DNA of 64,000 nucleotides from Microbacterium sp. 1.5R (GTDB lineage Bacteria > Actinomycetota > Actinomycetes > Actinomycetales > Microbacteriaceae). The notes beneath the pieces are model-generated. The model had not been told where the DNA came from and ran no database searches. It saw only the letters and a program-made list of their open reading frames with translations. The stretch is from the NCBI RefSeq assembly GCF_007667425.1, contig NZ_VDRC01000002.1:1017072-1081071 (forward strand), given 5' to 3'. This document shows, in pieces, positions 26,894-35,156 of the stretch. A program made the translations under genes and the position numbers. The first letter of the stretch is position 1. Each line of letters starts with the position of its first letter.

Positions 26894-27338
26894 GCCCCGC
26901 GACCCGGAACGGGATGACCTCGCCCATCGCGAGTGACGTCTCGGTGCGCTCGACGCCCTCGATCGACAGGATGCGGGCGTCGGTGTCGAAGAGGTGGCGC
27001 GCGTCACGGCACGCCACGCGCGCGAGGAGGTCGATGGAGCCGCTCAGGCCGTGGGCCTGGACGACCTCGGGGATCCGTGCGAGTTCGCCGATGATGCGCG
27101 GCAACTCCGTCTGACGCACGCCGATGCTCACGAACGCCTGCAAGGGGAATCCGAGCACGTCGGTGGAGAACGACCTCTCGTAGGAGAGGAAGACGCCGGT
27201 CTGCTCCAGGCGCGCCATGCGCGCCTGGATGGTGTTGCGCGACAGGCCGAGATTCTCGGCGAGCGCGACGATCGTGACGCGCGGATCATCGGCGAGCGCG
27301 GCGAGGAGTTCGAGATCGATGCGGTCGAGGCCAGCCAT
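26865..27338 (-). CDS. Lrp/AsnC-family regulator, probable bkd regulator
   Basis: A 157-residue regulator with an N-terminal winged helix (DRIDLELLAALADDPRVTIVALAENLGLSRNTIQARMARLEQTGV) and a C-terminal RAM ligand-binding domain (GFPLQAFVSIGV onward). It is divergent from the bkd genes and separated by 169 bases that carry TTGAGC half-sites. Lrp/AsnC proteins regulate bkd operons in other bacteria in response to branched-chain amino acids, so the same role is inferred. A TACCCT hexamer on the minus strand (27347-27352) lies eight bases before the ATG, suggesting a leaderless message. Confidence 0.9.
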   Translation of the reverse strand: MAGLDRIDLELLAALADDPRVTIVALAENLGLSRNTIQARMARLEQTGVFLSYERSFSTDVLGFPLQAFVSIGVRQTELPRIIGELARIPEVVQAHGLSGSIDLLARVACRDARHLFDTDARILSIEGVERTETSLAMGEVIPFRVAGLIGLAKRES

Positions 27339-27346
27339 AGTGCCAA

Positions 27347-27352
27347 AGGGTA
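27347..27352 (-). promoter_or_regulatory. Candidate -10 element of the Lrp/AsnC gene
   Basis: TACCCT on the minus strand ends eight bases before the ATG. The first inverted repeat of the divergent region lies just upstream, around its -35 position. Confidence 0.45.
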
Positions 27353-27373
27353 GCAGGGCGGTATGCGACAGAA

Positions 27374-27411
27374 TTGAGCAACATGCTCAAGCGCTCTTTC
27401 ATTGCTTGAGC
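27374..27411. promoter_or_regulatory. Lrp-type operator with three TTGAGC half-sites
   Basis: TTGAGCA-ACA-TGCTCAA (27374-27390) is a perfect 7-bp inverted repeat. GCTCAAGC (27385-27392) then pairs with GCTTGAGC (27404-27411) to form a second inverted repeat sharing its left arm with the first. The third half-site TTGAGC (27406-27411) is also a fair -35 element. Confidence 0.65.
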
Positions 27412-27434
27412 GAGGTGATGAGCAGACGTACGCT
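27406..27434 (+). promoter_or_regulatory. Candidate bkd promoter
   Basis: TTGAGC (27406-27411) and TACGCT (27429-27434) are separated by 17 bases, a standard sigma-70 layout. The -35 overlaps the third half-site of the operator. Confidence 0.5.
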
Positions 27435-27507
27435 CTGGTTAGCCGGTGACGATGCCGGTCGCCGCGTGCCGCGCCCCACGAGGACGCCGCGAATGAGGAG
27501 GACGATG

Positions 27508-28623
27508 ATGTCACCGCAGATCACCCCGATCGTCGACACAGCGCAGGATCTCGAGCTCGCAGAGCGCATCCTGACCCCCGATGGCGCGCGGATCCCCAAC
27601 CCGCAGCTCGACCGCTTCGTCGCGGATGTCGATCCTGCGCAGCTGCGCGCGCTGCACCGAGACATGGTCGTGCTGCGGCGCATCGACACGGAGGGCGTCG
27701 CTCTGCAGCGCCAGGGCCAGCTCGGCCTCTGGGCCCCGTGTCAGGGACAGGAGGCCACGCAGATCGGCACCGCGCGGGCGCTCGCTCCGCAGGACTTCGT
27801 GTTCCCGAGCTACCGCGAGACCGGGGTCATCTACGCGCGGGGCGCGCAGCCCGGCGACTACGTCCGCATGTGGCGCGGGGAGGAGGGCGCGGGTCACGAC
27901 CCTGCCGCTCTCCGCGTCGCACCGCTGCAGATCATCATCGGTGCGCAGTCTCTGCACGCTGTCGGCTACGCCGTCGGCATCCGTCACGAGGGCGCAGACG
28001 AAGTCGCCGTCACCTACTTCGGCGACGGCGCGACGAGCCAGGGCGACGTGAACGAGGCGATGATCTTCGCCGCGTCCTATCAGGCGCCGGTCGTCTTCGT
28101 GTGTCAGAACAACCACTGGGCGATCTCCGAGCCGGTGGCGCTGCAGTCGCAGTTCCCCATCGCGGGGCGGGCGCCGGGCTTCGGCATCCCGAGCCTCCGG
28201 GTCGACGGCAACGACGTGCTCGCCTGCATGGCGGCGATGCGGTGGGCGCTCGATCACGCGCGCTCGGGCAAGGGGCCCGCCTACATCGAGGCCGTCACCT
28301 ACCGGATGGGCCCGCACACGACGGCCGACGACCCGACGAAGTACCGCCCGGCCGAGGAGCTCGACGCCTGGCGCGACCGAGACCCGATCGCCCGTCTCGA
28401 GACCTACCTGCGCGGGATCGGCGAGCTGGACGACGAGCATCTTGCGCAGACGCAGGCGGAGGCGGATGCCGTGGCGAAGGAGATGCGGGCGGCATGCCTG
28501 GGCATGGTCACGCGACCGCCGCTCGCCGTGTTCGACGGTGTCTACGCCGAGCCGCACGCCGGCCTCGAGCGGCAGCGCGACGAGTACGCGGCGTACCTCG
28601 CGACGTTCGAGGGCGAGGTCTGA
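27508..28623 (+). CDS. bkdA: 2-oxoacid dehydrogenase E1 alpha subunit
   Basis: A 371-residue thiamine diphosphate enzyme subunit that, with E1 beta, decarboxylates branched-chain 2-oxo acids. The TPP-Mg motif GDGATSQGDVNEAMIFAA is at about residues 172-189, ending at NNHWAIS. A GHDPAALRVAP region and the phospho-loop-like YRMGPHTTADDPTKYR are typical of BCKDH/PDH alpha chains. ATG 27508 is preferred over 27505 because AGGAGG is six bases upstream. It is first of three overlapping genes. A pyruvate substrate cannot be excluded, but the neighbouring leucine-degradation genes favour branched-chain keto acids. Confidence 0.9.
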   Translation: MSPQITPIVDTAQDLELAERILTPDGARIPNPQLDRFVADVDPAQLRALHRDMVVLRRIDTEGVALQRQGQLGLWAPCQGQEATQIGTARALAPQDFVFPSYRETGVIYARGAQPGDYVRMWRGEEGAGHDPAALRVAPLQIIIGAQSLHAVGYAVGIRHEGADEVAVTYFGDGATSQGDVNEAMIFAASYQAPVVFVCQNNHWAISEPVALQSQFPIAGRAPGFGIPSLRVDGNDVLACMAAMRWALDHARSGKGPAYIEAVTYRMGPHTTADDPTKYRPAEELDAWRDRDPIARLETYLRGIGELDDEHLAQTQAEADAVAKEMRAACLGMVTRPPLAVFDGVYAEPHAGLERQRDEYAAYLATFEGEV

Positions 28624-28625
28624 TC

Positions 28626-29636
28626 GTGACGGAACTCACTCTGGGGAAGGCTCTCGGGGCAGGTCTGCGGCAGGCCATGCGCGACGACGACAGGGTCGTG
28701 CTGCTCGGCGAGGACATCGGCAAGCTCGGCGGCGTCTTCCGCATCACCGACGGGCTGCTCGACGAGTTCGGAGCCGCGCGCGTCATCGACACGCCGCTGG
28801 CGGAGTCCGGCATCGTCGGGATGGCCGTCGGACTCGCCTTCCGTGGCTACCGTCCGGTCGTCGAGATCCAGTTCGACGGCTTCGTCTATCCGGCGTTCGA
28901 CCAGATCGTCGCGCAGGTGGCGAAGCTGCACTACCGCACGCAGGGACGCGTGAGGATGCCGATCACGATCCGCATCCCGTGGGCCGGCGGCATCGGCGCC
29001 GCCGAACACCATTCGGAGTCGCCAGAGGCGTACTTCGTGCACACAGCCGGTCTGCGCGTGATCGCCGTGTCGAACCCCGAGGACGCCTACCGCAGCCTGC
29101 GGCAGGCGATCGCGAGCGACGACCCGGTGATCTTCTTCGAGCCCAAGCGCCTGTACCACCACAAGGGCGAGGTCGATCTCGACGCGCCCCTCGCGGACGC
29201 CGCGCCGATGGGACTCGCGCGCGTCGTCAGGCCAGGTACGGATGCCACGCTCATCACCTACGGGGCGATGGTGGGCACAGCGCTGCAGGCCGCCGACGCC
29301 GCGGAGGACGAGGGCGTGTCGCTCGAGGTGATCGACCTGCGGTCGCTGTCGCCTGTCGACTACGACTCCGTGGCCGCATCGGTGCGCAAGACGGGTCGCG
29401 TCGTCGTGGCGCACGAGGCCTCGCGTGAGGCGGGTGTGGCCGCCGAGGTCATCGCGAGCATCACCGAACGCTGCTTCGAGTACCTCGAGTCTGCGCCGCT
29501 GCGGGTGACCGGCCACGACATCCCCTACCCGCCCGCGAAGCTCGAGAAACACCACCTGCCCGACCTCGACCGGCTGCTCGACGCGGTCGACCGGGTCATG
29601 GACCGACCGAACAACCTCACGGAGGTCGACGCATGA
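28626..29636 (+). CDS. bkdB: 2-oxoacid dehydrogenase E1 beta subunit
   Basis: A 336-residue subunit that completes the TPP site of the E1 heterotetramer. LGEDIGKLGGVFRITDGL is at about residues 27-44, with the Glu that activates TPP in DTPLAESGIVGMAVG near 60. EIQFDGFVYPAFDQIVAQ and GAAEHHSESPEAYF are conserved beta-subunit blocks. The C-terminal domain has LEVIDLRSLSPVDYD and HEASREAGVAAE. The start is GTG at 28626, two bases after the alpha stop. The stop overlaps the start of E2 by four bases. Confidence 0.93.
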   Translation: MTELTLGKALGAGLRQAMRDDDRVVLLGEDIGKLGGVFRITDGLLDEFGAARVIDTPLAESGIVGMAVGLAFRGYRPVVEIQFDGFVYPAFDQIVAQVAKLHYRTQGRVRMPITIRIPWAGGIGAAEHHSESPEAYFVHTAGLRVIAVSNPEDAYRSLRQAIASDDPVIFFEPKRLYHHKGEVDLDAPLADAAPMGLARVVRPGTDATLITYGAMVGTALQAADAAEDEGVSLEVIDLRSLSPVDYDSVAASVRKTGRVVVAHEASREAGVAAEVIASITERCFEYLESAPLRVTGHDIPYPPAKLEKHHLPDLDRLLDAVDRVMDRPNNLTEVDA

Positions 29637-30997
29637 TCGCCGAGTTCCGCCTTCCCGATCTGGGAGAGGGCCTCACCGAGGCCGAGGTCGTGCAGTGGCT
29701 CGTCTCACCCGGCGACCCCGTCACGCTGAACCAGACCCTCGCTGAAGTCGAGACCGCGAAGGCCGTCGTCGAACTGCCTTCGCCGTACGAGGGCACCGTC
29801 TCGACGCTGCATGCCGAAGCCGGGGAGACCGTGGCCGTCGGAGCGCCGCTCATCGCGTTCGACGTGGACGGGGCGGAGCCTCAGTCCTCTGCCCCGGAAC
29901 AGCCCGCGACCGCGGACGCCGAGGAGAAGGCGCAGCCCAACCTGGTCGGCTACGGCGCGGCACCCACGGCATCCGGCCGCCCGGCTCGACGCGCACGTCG
30001 CGGGGGAGTCGTGCGGCAGGCCGACACCGCCGTGCTCGAGGCGGCGCCGCACGACGCCACGCCGTCGCCGTCGTCGGACACGGTCGTCGAGCGACCGCGC
30101 TCCACACCACCGGTACGCGCCCACGCGAAACGCCTCGGCGTCGACCTGGTGCTGATCGCAGCGGAGGTCGGCGACCGTCTCATCACGCGTGCCGACGTCG
30201 ACGCCTACGCGGCCCGCGTCGGAGCGACGGCCGTCACGGCCGCGCCGACGGTGACCGCGACAGTGCCAGACAGCCGCGCCGCTTCCGGTGCACGTGACCG
30301 CGAGACGCGTATCCCGATCCGCGGAGTCCGGAAGCACACCGCCGCTGCGATGGTGCAGAGCGCGTTCACGGCGCCGCATGTCACGGTCTTCCACACGGTG
30401 GACGTCACGGCGACCATGGATCTCGTCGCATCCCTGCGCGAGGATCGGCGTCTGACCGAGCATCGGATCGGACCGCTGGCCCTGGTCGCCAAGGCCGTCT
30501 GCCTGGCACTGCCGCGTACGCCGGGCCTCAACTCCCGATGGGACGAGCCTGCGGGCGAGATCGTCGAGTACGGATACATCGACCTCGGCATCGCCGCGGC
30601 GACCGATCGCGGTCTCATCGTCCCCCTCATCAGGGATGCCGAGTCGCTCACGCTCACCCAGCTGGCCGACGCGATCGCCGCCCTGGCGAGCACGGCGCGG
30701 TCCGGGAAGACGTCGCCGGCGGAGCTCGCCGGCGGCACCTTCTCGATCTCGAACATCGGCGTGTTCGGCGTCGACGCCGGCACCCCGATCCTGCCGCCAG
30801 GGCAATCGGGCATCCTCGCGGTCGGTGCCGTCCGTCGACAGCCGTGGGAGTTCCGCGGCGAGATCGCCCTGCGGCAGCTGATGACGTTGAGCCTCTCGTT
30901 CGACCACCGGCTCGTCGACGGGGCCGAGGGTGCCAGGTTCCTCAAGGACGTCGCCGACGTGCTGGAAGAACCGGGCCGGGCGATGCTGTTCAGTTAG
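29633..30997 (+). CDS. bkdC: Dihydrolipoamide acyltransferase (E2)
   Basis: A 454-residue core subunit that transfers the acyl group to CoA. One lipoyl domain (about residues 1-78) has the lipoylated Lys at 43 in VETAKAVVE. A flexible Ala/Pro-rich linker is followed by a peripheral-subunit-binding domain (about 158-195, VRAHAKRLGVDLVLIAAEVGDRLITRADVDAYA region). A second linker leads to the catalytic domain (about 220-454). This holds SFDHRLVDGAEGARFL, whose His and Asp are catalytic. No E3 (lipoamide dehydrogenase) gene is in the window, so E3 is shared. The last eight bases overlap the convergent TetR gene. Confidence 0.94.
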   Translation: MIAEFRLPDLGEGLTEAEVVQWLVSPGDPVTLNQTLAEVETAKAVVELPSPYEGTVSTLHAEAGETVAVGAPLIAFDVDGAEPQSSAPEQPATADAEEKAQPNLVGYGAAPTASGRPARRARRGGVVRQADTAVLEAAPHDATPSPSSDTVVERPRSTPPVRAHAKRLGVDLVLIAAEVGDRLITRADVDAYAARVGATAVTAAPTVTATVPDSRAASGARDRETRIPIRGVRKHTAAAMVQSAFTAPHVTVFHTVDVTATMDLVASLREDRRLTEHRIGPLALVAKAVCLALPRTPGLNSRWDEPAGEIVEYGYIDLGIAAATDRGLIVPLIRDAESLTLTQLADAIAALASTARSGKTSPAELAGGTFSISNIGVFGVDAGTPILPPGQSGILAVGAVRRQPWEFRGEIALRQLMTLSLSFDHRLVDGAEGARFLKDVADVLEEPGRAMLFS

Positions 30998-31583
30998 TCG
31001 CGCGCAGCGCTGCCTCCGCCATCGCACCCAGCACCGACGCGGTGGTGGAGCGACGCCGCGACGCGGACCGCGTGCTGTGCGGCGTCGAGTTGATGAGTCC
31101 GAAGCAGGCCTGCACTCGCAGGCGCAGTTCGTCGGACTCGGCATCGACGAGGGGGGCGAGCGTGCGGATCCAGAGTTCGATGTACGCGCGCTGCAGTCGC
31201 CTGACCTCGGCGTGGTCGCTCTCTGCGAGCTGCACGACGTCACGGTCGTGCACGCGGATCACGTCGGCGTGACCGAGCGCGAACTCGACATGGAAGGCGA
31301 TCAGCGCGCGCATCCGCTGCGCATCGTCTCCAGCCTTCTCCGCGACCTCGGAACCGCCCGCCACGAGATCGTCGCTGACCTGAACCAGGACGGCGCCGAG
31401 GAGGGCCTGCTTGCCGGCGAAGTGACGGTACACCGCTGGTCCGGAGACGCCCACCGCCGCTCCGATGTCTTCGAGGCTCACGCCGTTGTATCCGCGCTCG
31501 GCGAAGAGACGCGCCGCCTCTCGGAGGATCGCGTCGGATCTCTCGGCCTTCGCGCGATCGCGCGCCGTCACGGGGCTTGTCAT
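30990..31583 (-). CDS. TetR-family repressor, probable regulator of the leucine degradation operon
   Basis: A 197-residue regulator with an N-terminal TetR helix-turn-helix (AILREAARLFAERGYNGVSLEDIGAAVGVSGPAVYRHFAGKQALLGAVL, about residues 18-65). The C-terminal ligand domain lies at about 75-180. It is divergent from the carboxylase operon. Two related inverted repeats, one a perfect 9-bp palindrome, lie between the two starts. Mycobacterium tuberculosis has a TetR gene in the same cluster. The inducer is likely an acyl-CoA of the pathway (inference). A GAGGA ribosome-binding site precedes the ATG. Confidence 0.9.
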   Translation of the reverse strand: MTSPVTARDRAKAERSDAILREAARLFAERGYNGVSLEDIGAAVGVSGPAVYRHFAGKQALLGAVLVQVSDDLVAGGSEVAEKAGDDAQRMRALIAFHVEFALGHADVIRVHDRDVVQLAESDHAEVRRLQRAYIELWIRTLAPLVDAESDELRLRVQACFGLINSTPHSTRSASRRRSTTASVLGAMAEAALRATN

Positions 31584-31585
31584 CT

Positions 31586-31605
31586 CAGTTAATCCTCGCT
31601 AACCT
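31586..31605. promoter_or_regulatory. Second, degenerate TetR operator
   Basis: CAGTTAATC-CT-CGCTAACCT matches the layout and the GTTA/CTAACC core of the perfect palindrome 28 bases away (centre to centre). It overlaps the leader of the TetR gene, consistent with autoregulation. Confidence 0.5.
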
Positions 31606-31613
31606 GATGCCAT

Positions 31614-31633
31614 CGGTTAGTGAACACTAACCG
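31614..31633. promoter_or_regulatory. TetR operator palindrome
   Basis: CGGTTAGTG-AA-CACTAACCG is a perfect 9-bp inverted repeat with a two-base centre. It lies in the divergent gap between the TetR gene and the carboxylase operon, 62 bases before the carboxylase start. Confidence 0.8.
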
Positions 31634-31695
31634 AAAGCGCATCGAGCGTGCCAGATCGTTACCGAGGCGCGATGTGGGTCGAGGAGGACAACACG

Positions 31696-33249
31696 ATGCC
31701 GGTATCCCAGGAGTCCCTGGCCGCAGAGCTGCGGGAACGCCTCACCACCGCCGCGCGTGGCGGGCCGGAGGCATCTCGGCATCGTCACGTCGCCCGTGGC
31801 AAGCTGCTTCCGCGCGACCGCGTGGCGCGGCTGCTGGACGAAGGCAGCCCGTTCGTCGAGGTGGCGCCGCTCGCCGCCGACGGCCTGTACGACGGTGAAG
31901 CGCCGGGCGCCGGGGTCATCGCCGGGATCGGGCTCGTGCACGGGCGGCACGTCATGGTCGTGTGCAACGACGCGACGGTGAAGGGTGGCACGTACCTGCC
32001 ACTCACAGTGAAGAAGCACCTGCGCGCCCAGGAGATCGCACTCGAGAACAGGCTGCCCTGCCTCTATCTCGTCGACTCCGGCGGCGCGTTCCTCCCCAAG
32101 CAGGACGAGGTTTTCCCCGACCGCGAGCACTTCGGCCGCATCTTCTTCAATCAGGCCCGCATGTCGGCGGAGGGCATTCCGCAACTCGCCGCGGTTCTCG
32201 GCTCCTGCACCGCCGGCGGGGCTTATGTGCCGGCGATGAGCGATGAGACCGTGATCGTGAGGAACCAGGGGACGATCTTCCTCGGCGGTCCGCCGCTCGT
32301 GAAGGCGGCGATCGGCGAGGTCGTCACGGCGGAAGAGCTCGGCGGCGGCGAACTGCACGCCCGCCGCAGCGGGGTCGTGGACCACCTCGCCGACGACGAC
32401 GAGCACGCTCTCGAGATACTCAGGGACATCGTGGCGACGCTTCCGGCTCCGGTCACCCCCGCATGGGAGGTGCACGAGAGCAGGCCGCCCGCCGAGCTCG
32501 GATCGTTGTACGACGTGGTGCCGGTCGACGTGAACGAGGCGTACGACGTTCACGTCGTCATCGACCGCCTCGTCGACGGAGACAGCTTCCGCGAGTTCAA
32601 GGCCGAATACGGTACCACGCTCGTGACCGGCTTCGCGCGACTGCACGGACACCCTGTGGGCATCGTCGCGAACAACGGCGTGCTCTTCAGCGAGTCGGCG
32701 CTCAAGGGCGCGCACTTCATCGAGCTCTGCGACCAGCGCGGCATCCCTCTGCTTTTCCTCCAGAACATCACCGGCTTCATGGTCGGATCGGATGCCGAAG
32801 CCGGCGGCATCGCGAAGGACGGCGCGAAGATGGTCACCGCCGTCGCCAGCACCAGGGTGCCGAAGCTCACGGTGATCGTCGGCGGCTCCTTCGGGGCGGG
32901 CAACTACTCCATGTGCGGGCGCGCCTACTCCCCGCGGTTCCTGTGGACCTGGCCCGCGAGTCGGATCTCCGTCATGGGCGGCGCACAGGCGGCATCCGTC
33001 CTCGCCACGGTGAAGGAGGACCAGCTCGCCTCCCGAGGCGAATCCTGGAGCGACGACGAACGCTCGGCATTCCAGCAGCCGATCCGCGAACAGTACGAGG
33101 CCCAGGGCGAGCCGTACTACGCGACGGCACGGCTCTGGGACGACGGCATCATCGATCCGGCGCAGACCCGCGACCTCCTCGGACTCGCGCTCGACGTGGT
33201 CGCCCGCACCCCGCTGCCCGCCCCCCGCTTCGGCCTCTTCAGGATGTGA
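31696..33249 (+). CDS. accD1: Acyl-CoA carboxylase carboxyltransferase (beta) subunit, MCC-like
   Basis: A 517-residue crotonase-fold carboxyltransferase with N- and C-domains. It moves CO2 from biotin to an acyl-Co[37 protein letters not shown] is the hallmark of methylcrotonyl-CoA carboxylase beta chains (about residues 114-149). [22 protein letters not shown] lies at about 397-418. Start 31696 has GAGGAGGA upstream; an in-frame ATG at 31672 is less well placed. The matching gene set in M. tuberculosis (accD1-accA1) encodes methylcrotonyl-CoA carboxylase of leucine breakdown, so this role is inferred. Confidence 0.9.
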   Translation: MPVSQESLAAELRERLTTAARGGPEASRHRHVARGKLLPRDRVARLLDEGSPFVEVAPLAADGLYDGEAPGAGVIAGIGLVHGRHVMVVCNDATVKGGTYLPLTVKKHLRAQEIALENRLPCLYLVDSGGAFLPKQDEVFPDREHFGRIFFNQARMSAEGIPQLAAVLGSCTAGGAYVPAMSDETVIVRNQGTIFLGGPPLVKAAIGEVVTAEELGGGELHARRSGVVDHLADDDEHALEILRDIVATLPAPVTPAWEVHESRPPAELGSLYDVVPVDVNEAYDVHVVIDRLVDGDSFREFKAEYGTTLVTGFARLHGHPVGIVANNGVLFSESALKGAHFIELCDQRGIPLLFLQNITGFMVGSDAEAGGIAKDGAKMVTAVASTRVPKLTVIVGGSFGAGNYSMCGRAYSPRFLWTWPASRISVMGGAQAASVLATVKEDQLASRGESWSDDERSAFQQPIREQYEAQGEPYYATARLWDDGIIDPAQTRDLLGLALDVVARTPLPAPRFGLFRM

Positions 33250-33254
33250 CCGCG

Positions 33255-35156
33255 ATGTCGACGACCCCGTACTTCCACACCGTCCTCGTGGCGAACCGCG
33301 GCGAGATCGCACGCCGCGTGATCCGTACGCTCCGAGCGCTCGGTATCCGGAGCGTCGCGGTGTACAGCGATGCGGACGCCGATGCACCGCACGTCCGCGA
33401 GGCCGATGAGGCCGTACGCATCGGCCCCCCTCCCGCCGTCGACTCGTACCTCGACATCGACGCCGTCATCGCCGCCGCCCGCAGCACCGGGGCGCAGGCT
33501 ATCCATCCCGGCTACGGCTTCCTGTCTGAGAGCGTGGGGCTCGCCGAGGCGTGCGCCGAGAGCGGCATCGTCTTCATCGGCCCCGACGTCGCGGCACTGC
33601 AGATCATGGGAGACAAGGCGCGAGCGCGCGACCACGTCATCCGCTCGGGCGTCCCCGTGGTGCCGGGGTTCGACGCCCGCGGTCTGTCGGACCAGGAGAT
33701 CGCCGACGAGGCGGAAGCCGTCGGCTTCCCCCTGTTGGTGAAGCCCAGCGCGGGTGGCGGGGGTAAGGGCATGGAGGTGGTGGCGGATGCCGACGGCCTC
33801 GCACCTGCCCTCGCCTCGGCTCGGCGTGTGGCGAAGGCCGCCTTCGGCGACGACGCGATGATCCTCGAGCGGTTGATCCGCCGCCCGCGTCACATCGAGG
33901 TCCAGGTCTTCGGCGACACCCACGGCACGGTGATCGCGCTCGGCGAGCGCGAGTGCACGCTGCAGCGTCGACACCAGAAGGTCATCGAGGAGGCGCCGTC
34001 GGCGGGCATCCCGGAGGGCACGAGGGCACTGCTGCTCGCCGCTGCCGTGCAGGCCGGCGAGAGCGTCTCCTATGTCGGAGCGGGCACGGTGGAGTTCCTC
34101 GTCGACGCCGACGCCCCCGACGAGGTGTTCTTCATCGAGATGAACACCCGCCTGCAGGTGGAGCACCCCGTCACCGAGGAGGTCACCGGACTCGACCTGG
34201 TGGAGCTGCAGCTGCGCGTCGCCGCAGGCGGTCGGCTGGATCCGGCTCCCGAAACGAGGGGCCACGCGGTCGAGGCGCGGATCTACGCCGAGTCGCCGCA
34301 TCGCGGATTCCTCCCCTCGACGGGGCGAGTGCTGCTCTTCGATCCACCGGCCGGAGTGCGTGTCGACGCCGCGGTGGAGACCGGATCCGAGGTGTCGGGC
34401 TTCTACGACCCGATGATCGCGAAGGTCATCGCCGCGGCCGCCGACAGGGCGACCGCCCTGCACCGGCTCGATGAGGCGCTGGCCGCGACCGTGGTGCTCG
34501 GCGTCGAGACCAACATCGAGTTCCTCAGACAGCTCTGCCGCGACCCGCGAGTGGTCGACGGAGACCTCGACACGGGCATCATCGAGACGCTGCTGCCCGT
34601 CGTGGCCGAGCCGCCCTCGCCGGCGATGCTCGCCGCCGCGCGCGAGAGCGTTCTGGCGGCCCGCGATGAGAAGGCCGACCGCGCGGCGCGCGCCGGCAGC
34701 GTGTGGGCGGCGCTCTCCGACCCACGTCGACGCGTGCTCTCCTTCCTCACGGAGGACGGCCAGGTGATCGACGCCGCCGAGGGTGCCGCGAGTCCGCGGG
34801 TCTCCACCGTGGTGGACGCCGAGGGCGCGGTGTGGGTGAGCGAGGCAGGGCGGTCCGCCCGCCTGGACCCGCTCGACCGCCGGGCGAGGACCACGAGACG
34901 CCTGCGGTCGCGCGGCGAGGGAGCGGCGGGAGCGGGACCGGAGGGCCGCGCGCCGATGCCGGGCAGCGTCGTCGCCGTGCACGTCGCCGACGGCGCGACA
35001 GTGAAGGCGGGCGATCCGCTCGTCTCAATCGAGGCGATGAAGATGGAGCACCCGGTGCTCGCCCCGCAGGACGGCACCGTGCAGGTGCTCGTCGCCGTGG
35101 GGGACCAGGTTCGACGCGGCCAGCCGGTGGCGCGAGTGACGGAGGAGAACGAATGA
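33255..35156 (+). CDS. accA1: Acyl-CoA carboxylase alpha subunit (biotin carboxylase plus BCCP)
   Basis: A 633-residue protein. The biotin carboxylase N-domain begins VLVANRGEIARRVIRTLR. The ATP-grasp domain has the Gly-rich loop KPSAGGGGKGMEVV near residues 165-178 and the catalytic EMNTRLQVEHPVTE near 295-308. A BT-like linker lies at about 450-550. The biotinyl domain at the C-terminus has EAMKM with the biotinylated Lys at 596. It partners the beta subunit five bases upstream. The stop overlaps the acyl-CoA dehydrogenase start (ATGA). Domain order and length match actinobacterial AccA1. Confidence 0.93.
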   Translation: MSTTPYFHTVLVANRGEIARRVIRTLRALGIRSVAVYSDADADAPHVREADEAVRIGPPPAVDSYLDIDAVIAAARSTGAQAIHPGYGFLSESVGLAEACAESGIVFIGPDVAALQIMGDKARARDHVIRSGVPVVPGFDARGLSDQEIADEAEAVGFPLLVKPSAGGGGKGMEVVADADGLAPALASARRVAKAAFGDDAMILERLIRRPRHIEVQVFGDTHGTVIALGERECTLQRRHQKVIEEAPSAGIPEGTRALLLAAAVQAGESVSYVGAGTVEFLVDADAPDEVFFIEMNTRLQVEHPVTEEVTGLDLVELQLRVAAGGRLDPAPETRGHAVEARIYAESPHRGFLPSTGRVLLFDPPAGVRVDAAVETGSEVSGFYDPMIAKVIAAAADRATALHRLDEALAATVVLGVETNIEFLRQLCRDPRVVDGDLDTGIIETLLPVVAEPPSPAMLAAARESVLAARDEKADRAARAGSVWAALSDPRRRVLSFLTEDGQVIDAAEGAASPRVSTVVDAEGAVWVSEAGRSARLDPLDRRARTTRRLRSRGEGAAGAGPEGRAPMPGSVVAVHVADGATVKAGDPLVSIEAMKMEHPVLAPQDGTVQVLVAVGDQVRRGQPVARVTEENE

